DNA from: Kappaphycus alvarezii
Lineage: Eukaryota; Rhodophyta; Florideophyceae; Gigartinales; Solieriaceae
Direction: 5' to 3'
Length of the DNA: 64,000 nt
Assembly (NCBI GenBank): GCA_002205965.3
Contig: NADL03000639.1
Location: 1,008,545-1,072,544 of the forward strand
Made by a program: the position numbers and the translations under genes. The notes beneath the pieces are model-generated. The model was not told the DNA's origin, made no database searches, and worked only from the letters and a program-made list of their open reading frames with translations. Position 1 is the stretch's first letter. Every line of letters starts with the position of its first letter. Below are positions 12,785 to 23,705 of this stretch, in pieces.

Positions 12785-14409
12785 TCATAGCGTGGAGTCC
12801 TTGTAAGGGTTCTCGACTGGGCCGAAGCCGTACTGGTAATAGGTTTCGGCTGAATCGGAGTTCGAACCACCAAGGTCTTCCTCCATTTCCCAAGCGTGTC
12901 GGTGGTTCCAATATTCTGGATCATGCGCTCCATACTTGGGCTTCAAGCTCGGGCTTGGGGATAACGTTGGGAGCAGCTAGGCGATGGGAAGGGACTCGAC
13001 GAAGGTGAAGGCATTGGAGATGGGGAAGGGGTCGGTTCGGCTGAAGGAACTGTTGCTGTGATATTTCCTGCTTGCGTTCCAGGAAGTGTCCCTTGTTCAT
13101 CTGAACGCGAAGCATTGCATCCCGTTTCCAACAGAGGCATTATGAACTTGTCCACAGTTGCTGTTCGGGAGGTGAGGAGCTTATCGTAAAGATTATCGCG
13201 AAGGGTCCGTTGGTCCGCCTGCATCTCTGGATGCTCCGCCATAACCAATGCAGACAACCGACAATATGCGGAGTGGCCATGCTAGTCCCATTGAGAGACT
13301 CGTAATCCCGCCGGGAATCGATACTGCACTAACAATGTTGTGTCCAGGGGCGATAAACTCAACATGGACCAATATTACTATCTTCCTCAAGCATGTCGGC
13401 CCTTGTACTCGCTGTGACAGTAAACGCCAACTCCGCCTTGGACGGGCTGAACAAACATGAATTCACAGCGGCATTGCCCGCCGACACGACGAAGATAATG
13501 CCCCTGGCGGACGCAGCGTACACCATTTCATCCAAGGGGGTCTCGGAGAAACCCGTCAAGGCCGAATAACTGAGGTTGACTATAAACGGTACGTTCTTGT
13601 TCCGGTACTTTTGCTGCATAACGTACTCCACTGCACTGATGGTGTCAGATGCGGCCCCATTGCCATAACGGTCAAATGACTTAATGCAAACGACCTCTGC
13701 CTTTCTAGCCAAGCCGACATGCTTGCCTACCACGACAGCAATATGGGTACCGTGGCCGTGGTCATCATTTCCACTCTTGAAGTCACTACCCGGGCCGGCA
13801 TCGTAAGACAGTAGTGTCTGTAAATTCGTCATGGTCTGTGCGACAGCCTGTGTCAATGATAAAGACCTTGACACCCGCCCCCAAGCTCGGGTAGCAAGAA
13901 AAGTCTACCTCGACGCCATCAAGTGGCTGCGTCCTCGTCCATACGATCCAATCCCCAATTGTACGGCAGCCCCTCACCGACAGTACGGACAGTACGAAAC
14001 ATGGGAATATCATCCTGGTCGTCGCCACGCGTGGTCTCAGTTGGCATGGCGGATAAGACGGCATCCGGGGTACTAGTCTTCACTCCTGGCAGCTCTTTTA
14101 GCTGAGTATTCAGCAAAAGGGCTGTCTTGGTATCCTTGACAATACCGCAGAATACCGTCAGCATACGAAGCTTGCGATAGATGCGGCGAATGGAACAACG
14201 GGCGCGGCGATTATGAAAACGAAGCCGTCTCAGCCTACGACGTAGTACCTGGAATGAGCCACTTGGAGTGAGACGAAGCACAAAGCGCTTTCGCACCTGC
14301 GAGGGCCTGAGGTTGTTGCGCAGGTTGCGTCGACGTGAGAAGGATCTGGGGGACGCATGAGCAGCAGTCAATATTAAAATCACGAGGAGAAGAATTAATG
14401 GGGGCGCAT
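12785..14409 (-). CDS. Secreted subtilisin-like serine protease, S8 family (frame broken)
   Basis: A subtilase related to proteinase K. The start at 14409 is chosen because one added C in the C-run just after it joins MRPP to a hydrophobic LILLLVILILTAAHA signal peptide, so the protein should enter the secretory pathway. A basic R-rich stretch and an I9-type propeptide follow (about 14200-14060). The catalytic Asp is in VFIIDTG (about 13860), His in DDHGHGTHIA (about 13750), the oxyanion Asn in VVSAGNAA (about 13475) and Ser in NGTSMATPH (about 13280). All four are intact. After the catalytic domain come an arm rich in PSPSP (about 13000) and an acidic tail ending YGFGPVENPYKDSTL with TGA at 12785. 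Breaks near 14400, 13960, 13800, 13370, 13270 and 12960 fit single missing bases. The neighbour POL3 is convergent with a 238-base gap. A TTTAAACTAATA motif about 90 bases upstream may be the TATA box. Confidence 0.9.
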
Positions 14410-15223
14410 TTTTGCGCGAATGGCGCGTGGGGACGGAGATACACGAAGAAGAGAGCGGAGAGTTCGCGTGGATGGGGTTGGGAGGGAGGCAGTGGTGGTT
14501 ATTAGTTTAAAGGCGGTTGGGATAGGAGCAAGGGAGATAGGGGGGGGGGTGATTGATTGTTGAAGGCATAGAATGCGGGAATGTGGCGCGTGCGACTTGG
14601 ACCGATGATTCGGATTGCAAACATGTTTTCTGAGTGGCAGAATATGGTGAGTCGGACCATGGGACAGTATTGTTGAGAGGGACGAGTTTGTGAGGAGTGC
14701 GGGGGGACGGTTATTACGGACCGAGAAGACGAGAAGAGGGGAGGCGTTGGAAATGATACGGATTCAACATCCTTTCCTCAAGTTGATGGCCCTTGTTATG
14801 AGGCTACTCAATATGAAAGAGCAAAATTTAAAATGTAATGAGGTCATCCAATGATATCAGTCATAGCTTGTGATTATCCTACGTCACACGAAGACACGTG
14901 GGCTACCGTTACGCTATTCCCTGTGAGACATCAATGTTAACACACACTATTCGTCGACACGTGGAGCTCCTGATCATGGACCGTACTGAAAAAGCAGGCC
15001 CATTACCGTACACGTGTAAGAGCTGTACACTGCCGTAGTCACTCTGATCACCTCTGGACATTCTTGCAAAAGGTTGACCGAGATCAAATGTTCCCGCTCG
15101 CATCATCGCACAACAGCTCGATAGCTCTTACCGCCCTTCCCCACGTCTTCATCAACCCAGCAGACTTCCCTCACAGTCCATTTCATCCGTGGCTGCACTC
15201 GTCCGCCGGCCACAAGCTCGCCA
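14410..15223. other. Divergent intergenic region, subtilase and GatA
   Basis: Purine-rich at 14440-14760 on the plus strand, including a nine-G run near 14541. It should hold promoters for both flanking genes; only the minus-strand TTTAAA motif near 14500 is suggestive. No gene seen. Confidence 0.4.
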
Positions 15224-16842
15224 ATGTCCCCGAAACGCATCCTCATGAAGCCCACTGCCTTCCTTCCGTGCACCCCGCTCCCATTTCCGCGCGACAAACC
15301 GCCCTTTCCAAACCACCGTATTGATCGTCCAATCTCCACGGCGCCTTCCACGCCCCAACCGCCGCCCGTCTCTCTCCGCCTCGCCCTTCTCTGGCGTCCA
15401 TCGCTCACTCTATCAACACCAAGTCCGCTACCCCGCATTCCATCCTCACCTCTACCCTCGCCCATCTCAACTCTGTGGAACCAGACATCAATGCGTTTCT
15501 GTCATCGATGTCCCGCACATCGAATCCCAGCTTTCCAAGTTACCCCCCACTCAACCCCTCCCACTCGCCGGAGTTCCGTTCGCAGTCAAGGATAATATCT
15601 GTGTATCAACCTCCCTACCACAGCCGCATCCGCCATTCTAGGACTCCTTTGTCCCTTCCTACACTGCCACCGCCGTTCAACGTCTCCTCTCCGCAGGCGC
15701 CCTCACATCGGGAAAACAAATCTCGATGAATTCGGTATGGGCGGTTCCACCGAATTCTCAGCTTTTACCGTTACCAAGAACCCGTGGGATCTTTCCAGAG
15801 TCCCTGGTGGCTCTTCTGGAGGTAGTGCTGCCGCGGTTGCAGCCGGTATGGTGCCTCTGGCTCTGGGCACTGATACTGGAGGAAGCATTCGTCAACCGGC
15901 CGCCTTTTGCGGAGTCACGGGCTTGAGGCCAAGTTATGGACGCGTTAGTCGTTATGGGTTGCTGTCGTATGCTTCCTCGTTGGACACTCTAGGGCCAATT
16001 GCTAATTCGTCGAGGACTGCGCTTTGGCATTGAAGATTATAGCAGGAAGTGATGGTCAGGATGCTACCGCTGTGCAGGATGAGGTACCGGATTATGTTGC
16101 CGCGTTGAGCAACCGCAGTCTGAACGGCCTGGTTGTGGCGGTTGTGGAAGATGCTATGGGACAAGGGGTGGACAAAGAGGTCGTAGACAGTGTGAGGAAG
16201 GCGGCTAGGTATTGGGTGCTTTGGGTGCCGAGGTTAGACACGTGACGTTTGGAGGCTTCAAGGCTGCACTGGCCGCGTACTACGTCATTGCATTAGCCGA
16301 AGCGTCTGCCAATCTGGCCCGGTATGACGGAGTGAGATATGGCAATCGAGCAGAGGGCGCAAATACTATGGAGATGTATGCTAGGAGTCGCGGTAGGGGA
16401 TTCGGGAAGGAGGTTAGAAGGAGAATCATGGCGGGTACATACGCCTTGTCCAGTGGGTACTATGACGCTATTACGGAAAGGCGCAGAAGTTCGTGCGAAG
16501 GTGGCCAAGAATTTTCAAAATCTGTTCGAGCAAGGGGTTGATATTTTGATCCATCCAGTGAGCCCCACACCAGCGTTTAGACTTGGGGAAGACGTGAATG
16601 ATCCTGTGGCAATGTACTGGCATGATGTGTTGACGATTCCGGCGAGTCTAGCAGGGTTGCCTGCTCTGTCGGTCCCGGGAGGGACTGCGAAAGGCTTGCC
16701 GGTAGGATTGCAGCTAGTGGCACCATTTTTGAAGGAGGAGATGCTGCTGAGAGTCGGTCACGCTTTTCAGCTTGCGACGGATCATCACTTGCAGACCTCC
16801 GAGGTACTTGACGAAAAGCTAGCGTCTTGTGTCAGCAGTTAA
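15224..16842 (+). CDS. gatA: Glutamyl-tRNA(Gln) amidotransferase subunit A, organellar (frame broken)
   Basis: GatA releases ammonia from glutamine for GatCAB, which converts Glu-tRNA(Gln) to Gln-tRNA(Gln) in plastids and mitochondria. It is an amidase-signature enzyme. The catalytic Lys is in GVPFAVKDN (about 15583), the cis-Ser in [15 protein letters not shown] (about 15803-15845) and the nucleophile Ser in [16 protein letters not shown] (about 15866-15915). Later conserved parts are [50 protein letters not shown] and LPALSVPG. The N-terminal ~60 residues are Pro/Ser/Arg-rich and non-conserved, consistent with an organelle transit peptide, which also makes the exact start uncertain (15224 or 15245). 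Breaks near 15360, 15600, 15660, 16020, 16225 and 16480 fit single missing bases. The repaired length is about 540 residues against about 485 in bacteria, the excess being the leader. The next gene ends 34 bases downstream on the other strand. Confidence 0.92.
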
Positions 16843-16876
16843 ATAGGGTTTGATACTTCACGGCCGTTGTAAACTT

Positions 16877-18924
16877 TTACACATACAAGGCTACCTGGTC
16901 AGAGGTGTCATCAACCTCCGACACTTCGTTAACGAACAGAACACCGACTAGAGTTCCGCTATCGTTTCTCGCAACGTTAATGCGTTTTCGACGCGGCGAA
17001 GTGAATTCGGTAAGACTGATGACGTTGGGAAGGTTGGGGAATGCGTTTTGGTATGGGAAAGTAGCAAAAAATTGTCCGCTAGCACAAGCCCGCAAAATCG
17101 TCCACAAATTTGCCAGTGCGCGGAGAGAAGAGCCCGGTTATATTGCCGTTACTTCGAACCTCTCTCCACGCGAAAGTGTCAGCTGCCCTATCACCTACTT
17201 TTTCCTCGAAAGAAAGAGCATTCGAAAGGCGGCGCTGATCATATTGTCGAGCAGCAGCAACACGCTTCGATGTCTTCTTCTTGGCAAGAGTCCGTGCTCT
17301 AGCCTGTGATTACCGTCCGCAGTGTCTGGGATTTCCGACTCGACCCATGTAACTAATCCAGAGTAATAGGAGAGGTGTACGAAAATCAAATGTTGTCTTT
17401 TTTTCTGATAGGCAACGGAGGAAATTCAGGATGCAGCAGTTGCGAAGACCCATTCCACTTTCCTTTGAAGACATCTAAAGACGTGAGCATTTGAAAATGC
17501 GTTTCTCGACGAGCGGAGGGAGGCATTGACAGTGCCTTTTCCAGTACTGCAATATTCTGAACGAACAGAACATGTGAGAAGTACCTGTCAGACTGCTGTC
17601 CACCATTTTTCTTCCGTCGCCGTTCTTTTTCAACAGAACACAGTATGACCCGATTGCGTAGACGAATTGATCGCTTCATTGGACATCATACATATTTCGA
17701 GTTCCCCTAATTGCCCTATTGCCTATGATAGATCTCAAGCACTTTTGACTGAAAGAAAGAGCAGGCAATTCAATAGCAGAAGTTCCGTCAGTTTGGTCAC
17801 TGGACTTAATACCTTTTGATCCGCATGCAAAACTGCCATCGATGGAGACAGCGCGGCCTGGCACTAATTCATCTGGATGCTCGGGAACTTTGAAAGGCGT
17901 AGCGGATATCAATTCTTGATACGAGTTATGCACCTCTGCTGTCCATTCGAGATCTCCGCTTTTCTCTACAGTCGTTTCACTGACAACCTCAAACTCCTCT
18001 CCTGTGTAAACGCCACATCCGCTCCAGTTGAAACAGAGTATAGATATGCTTTCCCCCTCCACTTCCCAACATGAGCACGCACCAAAGATGGAAACTGTCT
18101 CGCCGGCCTTCTTCCTCATCGCGGTCTCCCTTGTGTGACTCACGGTCCTGTCCTCAGCAGCTTGGCAGGCGACAGTAAAACGAGTCATTCTGCGAGGCGT
18201 TGCCACCCCGCTCTTTTGCGGCCCGTTGCCATTTCCGAAAGTCATCGGGATCCGGCACTGGATTTTGCTCCCCCCACGTTTGAGGCTCATACTCGGCTCC
18301 AAGATCCAGCAGCTCTGCTTGCATCTCGTCCGCACTATCTCGTAATGCCTCAAACTCCTCCTCATACGACGCGTACTGCTTGCGCTTCCTCGGGGCGGAT
18401 CCAGGGACGAAAGATCATCGTCGTTTTCCTTTTTCTCAAACTTTCTGAAATCGATCCAATTCACATCGCCGTCAAAATCAGACTCGGGCATAGGATCTGT
18501 CCATATATTACCGCTGACCGAATCATGATGTCGAAAGCCCGGTTCAAAGTCGTCCATTTCCTCTTTTGTGTGCAAGTCCGAGATTCGCATGGCCGGCTCG
18601 GGCAGCCCCTCAAGCTCCCCCGCAACAGGCGGTCGCGATTTCATCTCTGTCCGAATCTTGTCTAGGTCCCGCCCACGATAGTCCTCCAACCACGGCACGT
18701 CAAGGGGATCTAATTCATAATCGTCCTTTCGCGAATATGACGACTTGATCGTCGTCGGCGTATTCGGCCTTCAGTTTTGGATAATAGTCGCGATCAAAGT
18801 CTTCCGGGTAGGTGCGTTGTTGGTCATCTTCCTGCAGCAGATGGTTACGCGGGTGATGGTGGTTGCAGGGCGATGGTGGGGAGATCGGTGTTTGCGGCGG
18901 GGCTGGATTTTGGGGGAATTGCAT
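16877..18924 (-). CDS. Unrecognised protein, possibly plastid-targeted
   Basis: Minus-strand fragments from 18924 to 16877 read as one gene. The N-terminus begins MQFP after a TTTTATAGC TATA-like motif about 25-35 bases upstream (about 18950); with one frame change the first ~45 residues are rich in Arg, Ser and Thr, like a transit peptide. Next is an acidic region (YADDDQVVIFAKDDYELDPL, then PWLEDYRGRDLDKIRTEMK) and a Glu-rich helix-like part (YASYEEEFEALRDSADEMQ, in another frame). The central part (17676-18150) carries AVSIDGSFACGSKG. The C-terminal part (17386-17520 and 16877-17107) has FKGKWNGSSQLLHPEFP and ends PRRKRINVARNDSGTLVGV...VALYV. A repeated W/G-rich beta pattern suggests a lipocalin-like (CpcS/DUF3598-type) fold, but only weakly. 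At least five frame breaks. It converges on gatA with a 34-base gap. Confidence 0.55.
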
Positions 18925-19439
18925 TTCGGGAATAAGGGCGGTGTTTGCTATAAAAGCGGCTGGCCGCGGGGATGGGTAGGGGATTGGAGAATGAGTTGAT
19001 GAGAGGGTGGGACAAGGGGTCTGTGCGGTGGCGTGTTATTGAAGGTAGTAACAGTTAATGGATCTGAGATTGCTGCGCGCACTGCGGACCTCATCGCACC
19101 AGTCTGCGAAAGCGAGTTCGTAGATGTGGCTTATGGACTGCGACAGGTTTGAAAAATTTGGAGCAGTCGAATCTACAAATGTTTTTCGCTTTGAAAACAT
19201 CCACTGTGCTGAAGAGAGGTATTGGCTCGCATTCTCGCCACATTGCATAATCCTGCAGACAGATCACAGATCAGAGGGATCATCGCAATGCCGGGTCATT
19301 CGCTCTACACCTACTAGTGCGTGTTGCTTACGAAATTCGCGACCCGAAACAAGTCCAGCTTTAAACATACTGTAGTATTGACAGTACTGTACTCTACTGT
19401 ACACTACAGTACTGTACAATGTACTGTACAGTGGGTCTG
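18925..19439. other. Intergenic with CAGTA repeats before the mariner element
   Basis: Contains ACAGTACTGTA units at 19380-19436, which flank and partly form the left end of the mariner-like element. No gene recognised. Confidence 0.5.
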
Positions 19440-19480
19440 TACAGTAGTGTCTCGTAGCAATTGTCCTCATGCAATGTGCG

Positions 19481-19614
19481 AAATTAAGTTAGCCCCACTC
19501 TCATTTTTGGAGATTTTGCCGGTAATAAGAGAGTTGACTAAACGAAACCTACCTCGTTTTAAAGGTTTTTTTTAGCGCTCAGTTCGACGCCGAGGTCCTT
19601 TTTTATTAAACAAC
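19481..19614. repeat. Left terminal inverted repeat of the mariner element
   Basis: Matches the reverse complement of 20793-20919 with scattered mismatches and small gaps; the best block is TTTTAGCGCTCAGTTCGA. Confidence 0.88.
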
Positions 19615-19692
19615 AATTTGCTGAAAAGAATCAATGCTCCGGTAGAGGCAAACGACCAGCGCATTGACCATCACCAGCAGCAAAAACAGCCC

Positions 19693-20690
19693 ATGGGAAG
19701 AGCCTTAACGATATCGAGAAAAGGCAGATTATTGCCTATGACCGTGATCAAGTGTCGCATAGGACCATTGCGGTTATCATGAACTGGGACCGCAAAAAAA
19801 ACGCACCGGTTTGGGAGAGGCAAAGGAAGGTAATTCTTGAAAAAGGAGCCGGATCTCCAAAACGCTGCTAAAGTTGCTCTGAGACGTCTACTGTACTACG
19901 AGAGGCATCTAAGGGGGATATAAGCCCCAACAAACTTCGCCACAGTCTGAATCTACAGATATCGATCCGCCGGTCCAGAAAATACTATAGACGTGTGACC
20001 ATTAAAAGTACCGAAAGATGAAAAAAGCACCCCACGTGAATCGTGAGCGCAGGAATAACCGGTTTTCCTGGCATTCCGGTTGACCTGGACTCGCTGTTTC
20101 GTACAAAAAATTGATCAGTTCTGGTTAAAAGCATTTTTTCAGATAAAAAACGTACACGTTTGAGTTGTTCTTAGAATTGTCTAAGAAAAGACGTTAAACG
20201 TTTTCTATTCGTTAACGAGGTGTGGACTCGATAGGGCTTTGGAGAGTGATTTCTTTTTATGGTTTTTCTGAACTTCAAGTGTGCAGGCGCAAGCAGGATT
20301 CTAAGTAGTATCAAAATAATTTGCACAGCAGTTTGTTACCGTTTGCGGCGGAAGTTTTTTGGGGAGTATCAAACATGATTTTTGCGGCAAGACAACGCAA
20401 GAATCCATAGGTCCATAGAAAAACGTATTTGGCTGAAGCAAATAGGTGATTGCACCTAATTTGGCCTGCTAAGTCCTCTGACGCAATTTTAATCGAAATG
20501 TTTGGATGTATTTGAAAAGGGAGGTTTACAAGCGAGGGAAGCAATATGCAAATATCGACCAGACTTTAAAGAGGCTGTTTCGAAAGCTCGAAATGGGATA
20601 AATAATGAGAAAATGCTCAAAATATATAGCAGCATCCCTAAGGGGCTCCTTGTAATCATAGACGCGAAAGAAAGGGAGACAAAATACTGA
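19693..20690 (+). pseudogene. Tc1/mariner transposase, decayed
   Basis: The N-terminal helix-turn-helix part reads EKRQIIAYDRDQVSHRTIAV (about 19708-19770) after an ATG at 19693. The middle keeps VNRERRNNRFSWHSG (about 20035), a FFSDKK stretch where the first catalytic Asp belongs (about 20145), and GLWRVISFYGFSELQV (about 20235). The second Asp region survives only with a frame change (QDNARIH, about 20390). The third is altered: the usual SPDLNPIE is here PAKSSDAILIEM (about 20465). The C-terminus is open from 20502 to the stop at 20690 (AISKARNGINNEK-like, then KIYSSIPKGLLVIIDAKERE). Several stops and frame changes occur, so it is unlikely to make active enzyme even if some are sequencing errors. 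Confidence 0.85.
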
Positions 20691-20792
20691 TTTTTCAAGT
20701 AAATAGAGTTCCCAACTTCTGAGATTTGACTAATTTTAGCCCGTTTCGCATCCTTAGGGCAGTATTTTGCACATATTTATTGAAATATTCGG

Positions 20793-20919
20793 TGTTTGTT
20801 AAAAAGGACTTCGGAATCGAACTGAGCGCTAAAAGAATTTTAAAGGGGGTAGGTGTCGTGTAGTCAACTCTCGTACTTCCTGCAAAATATATAAAGTTGA
20901 GGGGGGGCTTATTTAATTT
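20793..20919. repeat. Right terminal inverted repeat of the mariner element
   Basis: Inverted partner of 19481-19614; contains TCGAACTGAGCGCTAAAA. Confidence 0.88.
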
Positions 20920-20935
20920 GGCGTACTGTACTGTA

Positions 20936-21716
20936 TAAAAACAATTTCTACTTTTTTTAAGTAAAACGCTTTTTTCTCCTTTTATCGGTCCCAGGTGTCA
21001 TTATGTGTACACTCGAAATAAAAAATGAGTAATAATATTTAAAACACACAGAAACCCAATCAAAGCAAACTTGTCGAGAATTGAAACTCCGCTCAGCACA
21101 GGAACAACTTTCCATAACGCGTTAACCATCGATTTCATTCCGTCAGCTTTCACCAAATTTCGAACATATTCGGAAATCGTTACTTTTAGTCATTCTGGAG
21201 GAGTAAAAAATCGGTTTTCTTTGTCCCTTATTGCATAATATGATGAACTTTAGGGTTCACCTTTATCCTTCCCCTCCCTTCAACACCTCACCCTCACAAC
21301 CTTCTGCACTGCTCGAACTCCGACCCTCGTCTATTTGCTTGACCGCGTGGGACCTTATATACTTGACCTGTGTACATTATTTATCGTGTTGCTTCCTCAA
21401 CACATCGGCTATTTGCCACCTTGTCGTCTCTCAAACAACAAGCTGTGACATTTTAATGTTTCGGGAATCTCGTCTTGCTAAAGTTGCATCTTTGGATATT
21501 TTGTATATCTCTACGGTGCAGTATGTCCATCAGTACATATTCTTACGGATCGTGCTTGTTCAAAGTAGTAAAAACCTCTATTTTTGTCGCTATCGGGAAT
21601 ATGAATGTGTCATACTGGTAGGATTCCGACCTTCACCATATGCAACCCCTACAAGATTCTCGCTCTGACATTTATGTAATACGCTTGTGTTCAGACTGCT
21701 GTAGAAGTCATAGTTA
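20936..21716. other. AT-rich intergenic region
   Basis: An open frame at 21231-21668 (145 codons) is low in conserved-looking content. A CT-rich stretch at 21258-21345 and a CTTATATA motif at 21353 resemble promoter and leader sequence. No recognised gene. Confidence 0.35.
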
Positions 21717-22485
21717 TTGTCGTATTCTATATGGGCATATACGGCCATTTATGCAAGTAGCTATGACGTTAAAAAGATTCTCGTTAGCATGCGTATGGCA
21801 AAACGGATCTATAGGAGATTTGTGAACAACAAAACCAGTGGCATGGCCTCGAAAAATGTAATGGAGGATTCAGAAATCAGCATTGCAGAGACATCTACGT
21901 CGAGCTCTGCCAGTTGTACTTACACAGGTCAGATGCCTGGTTTTCATGACATCGACTTTCTTCGCCAACTTTGCAAGATAATTCGTCGGAAATGTAACAA
22001 TAAGCACGAGAGTATCCTACAGTTGCAATGGAAGGGTTATACTCATTATGGGCGCTTACTTCGAAGAACCATGTACAACTATTTGCGGATTCACTATCTT
22101 AAAGTGGTGTATTCTAATCATGCTGTAGTCCTAATGGTGAGGAATCCGTGTTCGGATCTCTGGGGACTTGGGAGGAACAGGAATTAGGTGTAGAAGGAGC
22201 TTGTGGAATTCCACTTTTGAAACAACATTGCTTCACGGAATGATTGATGAGTTCGATCAGGGCTTCCGTTCATCAAAACACTGCTGTAGGTGTGTTTTAC
22301 TGCCAGTTGGAAAAGATTTTGGTGTGGTAGAGAAAACTCGAAGACTCTCTTCAAAAGCTATTTTGCTCGTGTATACACCATCAGGCTGTCTACTTCTAAT
22401 ATATCAAAACCTGCATATGACCCGTAGATACTTTCACTGGGCACAGTCATTGTCAGGATATGGGAATTTAGATATGGAAGAATAG
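21717..22485 (+). CDS. Unrecognised protein
   Basis: Two plus-strand open stretches (21717-22187 and 22168-22485) join smoothly with frame changes near 22160 and 22240, giving about 255 residues. Visible parts are MRMAKRIYRRFVNNKTSGMA (basic), a Ser-rich SIAETSTSSSASCTYTG, FLRQLCKIIRRKCNN, a YTHYGRLLRRTMYNYLRI helix and FRSSKHCCRCVLLPVGKDFG with three nearby cysteines. The 3' part overlaps an opposite-strand open frame, so strand is not certain. It lies at the left end of the unfamiliar gene island. Confidence 0.35.
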
Positions 22486-23705
22486 GAAATAACTGAAAAA
22501 AATTCACCCCCGCAGACGTAAAGCTAATGTGTTTGAGATGGAGGGCTAGGGGCTGTCGAAGTCCTTCCAAGGTGCAGGTGAAATTTCCGTCCTTCCAAGA
22601 AGCATTCCCGACAGACTTGAGATGTGCCTTTATTTTACTGCCAACGTTCTTGAATGAGGATCGGGATTGAAACCTGTTTGGTGCTTGCTGCCACCGTGTC
22701 CTCGATGCCACTATGCTTGATCATACACCTCGCTGCACCCCTACTGTTGTGGAGAAATTTGTGGACAGCATTGCAATGCACTGGGGGTCCAAATTTGGGC
22801 CACAAAAATTCAGTTTCGCTACAGTATTGCCGATGGAATGATATGAAATCGGCGATTTGGGTACTGTAGTCGCAACTTTTTAATGAAAACATTTTATTGT
22901 AGTACTGTTTGGTGAGGTTTTTGAAAATTCGAAAATTCTATAAAAACCGCGATCTGAGGCTCCGGCCTGCTCACCGGGAGACGAAGGACAACCAGTTAAA
23001 CCAGCGATTACCCGGTGTGCGCCTAAACTCCTACACCCGGTATATCGACAAAAGTTTGTCTGTGCTGCGAGTTCTTCCAATCCGACAGTAGATCAAAATC
23101 TCTGTTAGATTTTCCTTTCTGTTTGATTGCAAGCGGGATGTAATAATTTCTTTTACCCTGATCCTTCGGGATAACGCCCAGTGCCGAAGAAAAAAACTTC
23201 CAGGGACCAACACTCGTGTATCAACTCCAGTCAAAGACGTCATCTTCCAGGAAAATAACGGGTGGCCAAAGTTTGTCCGGCATCTACAGGAACGGGAGTG
23301 CCGTATCCCGATAAGGTCGTATTTTCAAGTGCCTCGGCTCGAGCGTCAAGCCTCGGCGAAAGAATCGTAGCTGTACGGGAGGAAAATCAAAGCAGCAGCC
23401 CCACACGACCCTCGAATTGAAGGCAAGTTTCTTCGTGAATACTCTCACCATAAACCCGAAGCCGAAGCTCACTAGGCCGGTCGGAGGGAAGATAAAAAGA
23501 GTGAAGTTAAGAGACAGGGGAGAGACACGGAGGATTGGAATCGAGAGGCTGCGTCCGTAGACAAATACCTGAGTCATACCAACAGCGCGCCTAGTTTCTC
23601 TCTAGGATAAAGTTTTCATTTATCAAAAGTCCTTGACTTAAAAGAATCAAAGTTTTACATATTAAAAGAACCCTTCCGAGTCTATCAATTCGCAAGGCTC
23701 CACAC
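22486..23705. other. Unresolved region with overlapping short ORFs
   Basis: Minus-strand open stretches at 22358-22892 and 23284-23577 (97 codons) overlap plus-strand ones, and none has a recognisable motif. Treat as unassigned. Confidence 0.35.

Larger units (their letters stand above)
19440..20935 (+). mobile_element. Tc1/mariner DNA transposon with long terminal inverted repeats
   Basis: The left arm (19481-19614) and the right arm (20793-20919) are inverted copies. Shared stretches include AAATTAA..AGCCCC, GAGAGTTGACTA, CCTACC..TTTAAAA, TTTTAGCGCTCAGTTCGA and GTCCTTTTTA. Outside them both ends read TACAGTA (19440 and 20935), the TA-flanked CAGT end typical of the superfamily. A decayed transposase lies between the arms in the left-to-right direction. 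The distance between the outer TACAGTA and the arm differs (about 33 against 11 bases), so the ends have changed since insertion. Confidence 0.88.

Noticed and set aside
12840-12900. GTTCGAA-like T-loop suggesting a tRNA gene
   Set aside because: The flanking bases do not pair into a T-arm, and the stretch codes the C-terminal tail of the subtilase on the minus strand.
21231-21668. 145-codon ORF as a gene
   Set aside because: The first part is a CT-rich leader-like stretch and the rest lacks conserved-looking wording; it may be a promoter region instead.
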